Shown here piece by piece: positions 1 to 4,965 of a DNA stretch of 7,105 nucleotides (position 1 is its first letter; every line of letters begins with the position of its first letter). The notes beneath the pieces were generated by a model. That model made no database searches and was not told where the DNA came from. It was given only the letters and a program-made list of their open reading frames with translations. The stretch is from OMOG01 sp041485845 (GTDB taxonomy: Bacteria; Acidobacteriota; Terriglobia; Bryobacterales; Bryobacteraceae): positions 1-7,105 of the forward strand of contig JBGPKH010000480.1 of NCBI GenBank assembly GCA_041485845.1. The letters are read 5' to 3'. The translations under genes and the position numbers were made by a program.

Positions 1-2444
1 AAAAAGGGCAGCCGGTACCTATGTGCGGAGTACCATACCACGCCGCGCAAAACTACATCGGGAAGCTCATCCAGAAGGGCTTCCGCGTGGCCATCTGCGA
101 TCAGATGGAAGATCCGCGCCTCGCCAAGAAGCTGGTCAAGCGCGAGATCACGCGTATCGTCACGCCGGGCACCGCGATGGATGCCAACCTCGTGCGCTCG
201 CGCGAGAACAACTACCTCGCCGCTGTCGCCCGTGCCGACACGCGCTCCGCCGTGGCCCACGTCGATGTCTCGACCGGCGAATTCCGCGTCACCGAGATGA
301 CGCCCGCCGAAGTCGCCGGCGCGCTCGAACACCTGGGCGCGCGCGAGGTGCTGTTTCCCGGGGATCTGCCACTACTCGCCGGCGAAGACCGCGCAGGTCC
401 CCGTTTTGTGCGGACGGAGCTCGAAGACTGGATCTTCACCGCCGACTACGCCGGCCGCACCCTGCGCGATCACTTCAAACTACTCTCGCTCGATGGATGC
501 GGTCTCGCCAACCGCCCCGCGGCCGTCGGCGCCGCGGGCGCCATTCTGCACTATCTCCGCGATACGCAGCGCGCCGCGCTCGACCACCTCGACCGCCCCA
601 CCTTCTACGACCGCGCCGATTCCATGGTGCTCGATGCCGTCACCGTGCGAAACCTGGAGCTCATCGAACCGCTGTTCGCCGCCGACATCGGCGCGCCATC
701 GCAGCCCACCGTGCTCGGCGTTCTCGATCAATCGCAGACCGGCATGGGCGGCCGTCTTCTCCGCCAGCGCCTGCTGCGGCCTTCCATGGACCGGGCCGAA
801 ATCGAACAGCGTCTCGACGCCGCCGGTGAGTTGCTTCAACAGACCATCCTGCGCGCCGAGCTACGCAAGGAGCTCGGCGGCATCCTCGATCTCGAACGCC
901 TGCTCGCCAAGGTCACGCTGGGCTCCGCCGGCCCGCGGGATCTTCTGGCGCTCGGCCGCTCGCTCGAACGGATTCCCGCTCTCAAACGCCGCTTCGACAC
1001 CCAGCAGGCCGCGCGCCTGCGCTCTATCCACGAGCGCCTCGACGAGCTGCCCGACGTCGCCAGCCTCATCCTGGAAGCCATGGCCGACGATCCGCCCCTC
1101 AATCCCGCCGATGGCGGCGCCATCCGCGCCGGCTTCAACCCCGAACTCGACGAGCTGCGCGACCTCAGCCGCAACGGCCGCCAGTACATCGCCCAGATCG
1201 AAGCCCGAGAGCGCCAGCGCACCGGCATCCAGTCTCTTAAAGTGCGCTTTAATAACGTATTCGGGTACTACATCGAAATCACCCGCGCCAACCAGCACCT
1301 GGCGCCCGCCGACTACGAACGCAAGCAGACGCTGGTCAACGCGGAGCGTTTCACCACTCCCGAGTTGAAGGACTACGAACGCAAAGTCCTGGATGCCGAA
1401 GACAAGATCCTGACTCTGGAAAAGGAGCTCTTCACCGATGTGCGCAAGCGCGCGGCCGCCGAGGCGCAGCGCATCCGCGCCACGGCGGCTGCGGTTGCCG
1501 AACTGGACGTCACGGCGTCGCTCGCGCAGGTGGCCGCGGAGAACCGCTACCAGCGGCCCACGTTTTCGGACTCGGGCGAAATGCGCATCCTGGCCGGCCG
1601 CCATCCCGTCATCGAGCGCCTGTCCGACGAGGACGCCGGGCGATTCATTCCCAACGATCTGTATCTGAACGACTCCACGGACCTGATCGCCATCATCACC
1701 GGTCCCAACATGGGCGGCAAATCGACCTACCTGCGCCAGGCCGCGCTGATCTCGATTCTGGCGCAAATGGGTTCGTTCGTGCCTGCGGAATCCGCCAGCC
1801 TGCCGATCGTCGATCGCATCTTCACGCGCATCGGCGCCTCCGACAATCTCTCGCGCGGACGCTCCACCTTCATGGTCGAGATGACCGAGACGGCCGTGAT
1901 CCTGAACACCGCGACGCCGCGGAGCTTCATCGTGCTCGACGAGATCGGGCGCGGCACCGCGACGTTCGACGGCCTGGCGCTGGCGTGGGCGGTGGTCGAG
2001 CACATCCACACCCGGACGCGCGCCAAGACCATTTTCGCCACGCATTATCACGAGCTCACGGAACTCGCCGAACAGCTCGATGGCGTGCGCAATCTCAAGG
2101 TCTCGGTGAAAGAGGCGGGCGATCACATCATCTTCCTGCGCAAGGTGGAGCCGGGCCGCGCCGATCGCAGCTACGGCATCGAGGTCGCGCGCCTGGCCGG
2201 CCTGCCGCTGGGGGTGATCGAGCGCGCCCGCGAAGTGCTCAAGCTGCACGAGCGCACCGAGCACGTGGTGACGGAGGAGTTGGCGAAATCCGAAGAGCGC
2301 GCGGGCCCCGTGCAGATTCAGCTCTTCGAGCCCGTGGGCTACGGCATCGCCGAGCGGGTCCGCGGCCTCAATCTCGACGAGCTGCGGCCCATCGAAGCGC
2401 TGCAATTGCTGGAGGAGCTGCAGAAGGAGCTGAAACGGTCATGA
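1..2444 (+). CDS. mutS: DNA mismatch repair ATPase MutS (5' partial)
   Basis: MutS recognises base mismatches and small loops in DNA and recruits MutL in an ATP-dependent way. The gene is open from the left edge (frame begins at base 3). The in-frame ATG at 21 is not the true start: the residues before it (KGQPVP) continue into MCGVPYHA, matching MutS internal sequence (E. coli IPMAGIPYHA, near residue 68). About 60-70 N-terminal residues, including the mismatch-reading Phe-x-Glu motif, therefore lie outside the window. Numbering from that Met, the remaining connector, lever and clamp regions precede the ATPase domain, with Walker A GPNMGGKST at 561-569, signature STFMVEMTET, Walker B with D640-E641, GRGTATFDG, and FATHYHEL. 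A C-terminal QIQLF (765-769) fits a beta-clamp-binding motif. It ends in the TGA at 2442, overlapping the anmK ATG. The gene appears intact apart from the window edge. The signature reads GRGTAT where many homologues have GRGTST; I regard this as natural variation. Confidence 0.97.
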   Translation, partial: KGQPVPMCGVPYHAAQNYIGKLIQKGFRVAICDQMEDPRLAKKLVKREITRIVTPGTAMDANLVRSRENNYLAAVARADTRSAVAHVDVSTGEFRVTEMTPAEVAGALEHLGAREVLFPGDLPLLAGEDRAGPRFVRTELEDWIFTADYAGRTLRDHFKLLSLDGCGLANRPAAVGAAGAILHYLRDTQRAALDHLDRPTFYDRADSMVLDAVTVRNLELIEPLFAADIGAPSQPTVLGVLDQSQTGMGGRLLRQRLLRPSMDRAEIEQRLDAAGELLQQTILRAELRKELGGILDLERLLAKVTLGSAGPRDLLALGRSLERIPALKRRFDTQQAARLRSIHERLDELPDVASLILEAMADDPPLNPADGGAIRAGFNPELDELRDLSRNGRQYIAQIEARERQRTGIQSLKVRFNNVFGYYIEITRANQHLAPADYERKQTLVNAERFTTPELKDYERKVLDAEDKILTLEKELFTDVRKRAAAEAQRIRATAAAVAELDVTASLAQVAAENRYQRPTFSDSGEMRILAGRHPVIERLSDEDAGRFIPNDLYLNDSTDLIAIITGPNMGGKSTYLRQAALISILAQMGSFVPAESASLPIVDRIFTRIGASDNLSRGRSTFMVEMTETAVILNTATPRSFIVLDEIGRGTATFDGLALAWAVVEHIHTRTRAKTIFATHYHELTELAEQLDGVRNLKVSVKEAGDHIIFLRKVEPGRADRSYGIEVARLAGLPLGVIERAREVLKLHERTEHVVTEELAKSEERAGPVQIQLFEPVGYGIAERVRGLNLDELRPIEALQLLEELQKELKRS
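2424..2429 (+). promoter_or_regulatory. Shine-Dalgarno for anmK inside the mutS 3' end
   Basis: AAGGAG lies 11 nt before the ATG at 2441, inside the last codons of mutS. A second purine-rich GGAGGAG sits at 2411-2417. The site supports ATG 2441 as the anmK start and, with the ATGA overlap, re-initiation by ribosomes finishing mutS. The reading frame continues open upstream of 2441, but that stretch is only the out-of-frame shadow of mutS. Confidence 0.6.
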
Positions 2445-3628
2445 GAGTTGCGGGCGTGATGAGCGGTACGTCGCTCGATGGCATCGATGTGGCGATTGTC
2501 GAGATCCGCGGCCGGCGCATCGAGACCATCGGGTTTCAGACTACGGCATATCCACGGGGGGTCAGGGATTCGATCCTGGCTTTGGACAGGCCGGGAGGCC
2601 TGTCCTACTGGAACTTCCAGCTCGCGGAGTTGTACGCGCGGGCCGTTCTACGGGCCACGAAGAAGTACGGCCCGGTCGAATTGATCGGATGCCACGGGCA
2701 GACGGTGTATCACGAGGGCGGCCGGCACACGCTGCAAATCGGAGAACCGGCCGTCCTCGCCGAGCGCACCGGCGTACCCGTGGTTTCCAACTTCCGCGCG
2801 CGCGACATCGCCGCCGGCGGCCAGGGCGCCCCGCTGGCGCCCTATGTCGATTACCTGCTGTTCCGCCATCCGTCTCGCACCCGCGTCGCGCTGAATATTG
2901 GCGGCATCGCCAACATCACGATAATACCTCCCGCCGGCAGACTCGCGGCCCGCCGTGCCGCCTCCGCCCTCAGCGCCATGCGCGCCACGGGCGGCGAAGC
3001 CGCTCGCAGGGGCGGGCTCCGCGGCCCGCAGCCGCCGGCGCCCGCCGCCCGGCCCCGGGGCGCCCCGGTCGTAGTGGCCTTTGACACCGGCCCGGGTAAC
3101 ATGGTCATCGACGCGCTCGCGCGCGAGCACTCCGGAGGTAAGTCAGGTTACGATCGCGGTGGAAAGATAGCCGAGTCGGGCAAAGTCAATCCTGCATTGT
3201 TGGACGAGTTACTCGCTGACTCTTACTATCGCCGCCAGCCCCCGAAGAGCGCGGGCAGGGAACAGTACGGGGCCGATTTTGTCACTCGATTAAAGCGGCC
3301 GGCTCTGCCGATGGAAGACCTGGTAGCTACGGCCACGGTACTGACAGCGGCTACGATTGCGATGGGAGTCAGTCGATCCGGTTGTTCCGCGGGGGATCTG
3401 ATTGTTTCCGGCGGAGGCGTCCACAATCCGCAGATCATGTGCCATCTCGCCGGTTTCCTGCCGGGCTTCGCGATCTCGACATCCAGCGATCACGGCATCG
3501 ATGCCGATGCCAAAGAGGCCATTGCTTTTGCGGTGTTAGCCGCCGAGACATGGCGCCGAAGACCGTCTAACCTTCCTTCTGCTACGGGGGCCAGACGCGC
3601 GGTAGTGCTCGGCAGTATTACTCCCTAA
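2441..3628 (+). CDS. anmK: Anhydro-N-acetylmuramic acid kinase AnmK
   Basis: AnmK phosphorylates and hydrolyses 1,6-anhydro-N-acetylmuramic acid to MurNAc-6-phosphate with ATP, a cytoplasmic step in cell-wall recycling. Start ATG 2441 places the family N-terminus VMSGTSLDGID at residues 6-16. Further family landmarks are GCHGQTVYH (83-91), TLQIGEP (97-103), FRARDIAAGGQGAPL (118-132), NIGGIANIT (152-160), FDTGPGNM (214-221), PPKSAGRE (267-274), SGGGVHN (323-329), DAKEA (356-360) and NLPSATGA (377-384). D215 corresponds to the E. coli catalytic Asp182. The protein is 395 residues, against about 370 in the family. The excess is an Ala/Arg/Gly/Pro-rich insert at about 165-207, described separately. 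All expected motifs are present on both sides, so the enzyme is probably functional. It overlaps mutS by 4 nt, and its TAA interlocks with the stop of the convergent small gene. No other recycling gene is in view. Downstream of the insert the base composition is less GC-rich than in mutS. Confidence 0.95.
   Translation: MRVAGVMSGTSLDGIDVAIVEIRGRRIETIGFQTTAYPRGVRDSILALDRPGGLSYWNFQLAELYARAVLRATKKYGPVELIGCHGQTVYHEGGRHTLQIGEPAVLAERTGVPVVSNFRARDIAAGGQGAPLAPYVDYLLFRHPSRTRVALNIGGIANITIIPPAGRLAARRAASALSAMRATGGEAARRGGLRGPQPPAPAARPRGAPVVVAFDTGPGNMVIDALAREHSGGKSGYDRGGKIAESGKVNPALLDELLADSYYRRQPPKSAGREQYGADFVTRLKRPALPMEDLVATATVLTAATIAMGVSRSGCSAGDLIVSGGGVHNPQIMCHLAGFLPGFAISTSSDHGIDADAKEAIAFAVLAAETWRRRPSNLPSATGARRAVVLGSITP
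2931..3064 (+). other. GC-rich in-frame insert within anmK
   Basis: Between NIGGIANIT (ends at residue 160) and FDTGPGN (D215) there are 54 residues; in E. coli AnmK, as I recall its sequence, there are about 12. The extra DNA is extremely GC-rich: 105 of 120 bases at 2941-3060 are G or C. It encodes mostly Ala, Arg, Gly and Pro (36 of the 45 residues 165-209). It contains a hairpin GGCGGC-GAA-GCCGCT at 2990-3004, a hairpin GCGGGC-TCCGCG-GCCCGC at 3012-3029, a 10-bp direct repeat CGCGGCCCGC (2944-2953 and 3020-3029), and an 8-bp direct repeat CCGCCGGC (2931-2938 and 3032-3039). The exact boundaries cannot be set without a close homologue. It could be a small palindromic element, an expanded loop, or simple low-complexity drift. 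Confidence 0.7.
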
Positions 3629-3852
3629 CGGAAGTTCGGTTGGACCTCAACGGCCGGTGGCGGCATAGCCACTGGTTGACCGATCCGCATACCATCCCAG
3701 TCGTACGCGAACTCTTTACCACAATCCAGACAGACCACGTAGGTCCCTTTTCGCGTGGCGCTGGGAGCCGCATTCTTCCGCCCTGGCGTCAGGGGGAACG
3801 TCGTATGTTGGTGACTACAACCAAACATCGTATTCAGAATGGACTGAAGCAT
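3625..3852 (-). CDS. Small CxH...CxxC putative zinc-ribbon protein
   Basis: This gene encodes 75 residues of unknown function. Cys12-x-His14 and Cys41-x2-Cys44 (VVCLDCGKEFAYDW) form a plausible four-ligand zinc site. Between them lies a basic, Pro/Ser/Thr-containing linker (FPLTPGRKNAAPSATRKGTY), and a proline-rich tail (MPPPAVEVQP) follows. There is no signal peptide or membrane segment, so a cytoplasmic location is likely. The start at 3852 (ATG) is supported by AAGGGAG 7 nt upstream. I recall similar short proteins with GTYVVCLDCGKEF-like cores in Acidobacteria, but cannot check this here. The gene follows ypdA on the same strand after 126 bp, so it may be the last cistron of alaS-ypdA or have its own promoter. 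Its TAG at 3625-3627 overlaps the anmK TAA. The opposite-strand frame at 3640-3972 lacks recognisable features and is taken as a shadow. Confidence 0.72.
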   Translation of the reverse strand: MLQSILNTMFGCSHQHTTFPLTPGRKNAAPSATRKGTYVVCLDCGKEFAYDWDGMRIGQPVAMPPPAVEVQPNFR

Positions 3853-3859
3853 TGTCGGG

Positions 3860-3866
3860 CTCCCTT
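3860..3866 (-). promoter_or_regulatory. Shine-Dalgarno of the small CxxC gene
   Basis: Read on the - strand, AAGGGAG lies 7 nt before the ATG at 3852-3850. The strong match and good spacing decide the start and argue that this small frame is really translated. Confidence 0.6.
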
Positions 3867-3931
3867 CACAGTATTAGATACAGCACGGTCCCAAAGCGTT
3901 TCAGTTAGGAAAGAGACGTACGCGGGGAGGG

Positions 3932-3949
3932 TTGTACTGATCAGAACAA
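3932..3949. promoter_or_regulatory. Operator-like 18-bp dyad
   Basis: TTGTACTGATCAGAACAA is an inverted repeat with 8 of 9 base pairs matching; only the A3936/A3945 pair fails. Its centre is the perfect 8-mer CTGATCAG. It sits in the 126-bp spacer about 80 bp upstream of the small CxxC gene (- strand). With no gap between the arms it resembles a dimeric repressor site rather than an RNA hairpin. I see no convincing sigma-70 promoter boxes next to it, so a regulatory role is inference. Confidence 0.35.
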
Positions 3950-3965
3950 TTAACAGTCCAAGATT

Positions 3966-3985
3966 GGTGTAATTAGCGTTACACC
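3966..3985. repeat. Palindrome at the ypdA stop codon
   Basis: GGTGTAA and TTACACC form a perfect 7-bp stem around a 6-nt loop (TTAGCG). The right arm contains the ypdA stop codon (TAA on the - strand, 3981-3979). In RNA this could form a hairpin ending the alaS-ypdA transcript. Neither strand has the following U-run of an intrinsic terminator, and the stem is AT-containing and short, so it may instead be an attenuating or 3'-end-protecting hairpin, or a protein-binding site. Confidence 0.35.
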
Positions 3986-4965
3986 GCGAGTTTGGACACG
4001 ATGGATTGTGCGATCAACTGGCCGTGAAAACGGCCATTTTCGATAAATATCTCGTTAGTGTGCATGCCGGCGACAATTACTCCGGCGAGGTAAATACCGG
4101 TACGGCTACTCTCCAATGTCCGGGGATCGGTGCACGGCCGCTGTGTCTCCGGTTCCAGGGTAATTCCGGTGGCGTTCAGGAACGCCAGGTCCGGCTGGTA
4201 CCCGATGAGGGCGAAAACGAAATCGTTCTGGAGTACGAGTTCGCCTTCCGCCGTTGCGATCTTGATGGAATCCTGAAAGATCTCGACCACGCGCGAATGA
4301 AAATAAGCCGGAATTTCGCGGTTTTTGATGCGATTTTCGATGTTCGGCCTGATCCAATATTTCACCCGGTCGGAGATTCCAGGCCCGCGATGGATCAGCG
4401 TCACCCGCGCGCCGGTCCACCATAATTCCAGGGCTGCGATGGCCGCCGAATTCTTGGCCCCGATTACTGCAACATCATGGTTGTAATAAGGATGCGGCTC
4501 CTTATAATAATGCAGTACTTTCTCGAGATCTTCGCCGGGAACATGCAAACGGTTGGGTACGTCATAGTACCCCGTGGCCAAAACCACCTTGCGCACGTGG
4601 TAGATGTGACTGCACCCCAAGCGGTCGGTGGTAAAGACCTGGAAAGCCTTGTCCTCGCCCGAGATACGATCCACCCGCTGGTACTGGCGGATGTCCAGGT
4701 GATAGTGTTCCGCCACTCGCCGGTAGTATTTCAACGCCTCGTGGCGGTTGGGCTTTTCGTTGAGACTCGTCATCGGGATGTTACCGATTTCGAGAAGCTC
4801 CGGGGTGGTGAAGAAGGTCATGTTAGTCGGGTAGTGGTAAATCGAGTTCACCACGCAGCCCTTCTCCACCAGCACGGTCCTCACCCCGCGTTGCTGGAGC
4901 TCGATTCCGCAGGCGAGCCCCGTCGGTCCGGCGCCCACCACCAGAGTATCGAAAGATTCGGTCAC
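3979..4965 (-). CDS. ypdA: YpdA-family FAD/NADPH bacillithiol disulfide reductase
   Basis: This is a 328-residue two-dinucleotide-domain flavoprotein. The FAD-binding motif VVGAGPTG is at 9-16 and the NADPH-binding motif VIGAKNSA at 167-174. YpdA family signatures are EKGCVVNSIYHYPTNMTFF (34-52), LATGYYDVPN (129-138), HYYKEPHPYYNHDV (152-165), FALIGYQPD (251-259) and LAGVIVAGMHTNEIFIENG (293-311). YpdA (Bdr) reduces oxidised bacillithiol (BSSB) with NADPH in Firmicutes. It lacks the CxxC pair of thioredoxin reductase, as here. S. aureus YpdA uses Cys14 in GGGPCG; this protein has Thr15 at that place, and its nearest cysteine is C19. The substrate is therefore inferred, not shown. Other cysteines are C37, C118 and C278. 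The start is GTG at 4965, overlapping the alaS TGA by 4 nt, with only a weak GGAAAG ahead, which suggests translational coupling. GC content falls locally (28 of 60 bases at 4321-4380), clearly below alaS. Confidence 0.85.
   Translation of the reverse strand: MTESFDTLVVGAGPTGLACGIELQQRGVRTVLVEKGCVVNSIYHYPTNMTFFTTPELLEIGNIPMTSLNEKPNRHEALKYYRRVAEHYHLDIRQYQRVDRISGEDKAFQVFTTDRLGCSHIYHVRKVVLATGYYDVPNRLHVPGEDLEKVLHYYKEPHPYYNHDVAVIGAKNSAAIAALELWWTGARVTLIHRGPGISDRVKYWIRPNIENRIKNREIPAYFHSRVVEIFQDSIKIATAEGELVLQNDFVFALIGYQPDLAFLNATGITLEPETQRPCTDPRTLESSRTGIYLAGVIVAGMHTNEIFIENGRFHGQLIAQSIVSKLAV

Noticed and set aside
861..2405. A 514-residue open frame antisense to mutS
   Set aside because: Long antisense frames are common in GC-rich genes. 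Its composition (His/Ala/Arg/Gly-rich, no motif) is that of a mutS shadow.
1985..2440. The anmK frame extended upstream for about 150 residues, suggesting a fusion
   Set aside because: The extension is Arg/Ala/Gly-rich out-of-frame mutS. The conserved AnmK N-terminus begins exactly at ATG 2441, which has a ribosome site.
2931..3039. The CCGCCGGC direct repeats as a target-site duplication of a transposed element
   Set aside because: An 8-bp repeat is unremarkable in DNA near 90% GC, and its 101-bp period is not a multiple of three, which does not fit a simple in-frame insertion.
2648..3130. A glycine-rich 160-residue frame antisense to anmK covering the insert
   Set aside because: It has low complexity, produced by the GC-rich insert, and no independent start signal or motif. 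The sense frame is a clear enzyme.
3640..3972. A 110-residue open frame on the + strand opposite the small CxxC gene
   Set aside because: It has no recognisable motif and lies largely antisense to the CxxC frame, which has a strong Shine-Dalgarno and patterned Cys/His residues.
3853..3978. A sigma-70 promoter for the small CxxC gene (TTGGGA or TTGGAC with TAATAC/TACAAC-like boxes on the - strand)
   Set aside because: The boxes match the consensus at only 3-4 of 6 positions and the spacings are wrong (12 or 19 nt), so I do not call a promoter.
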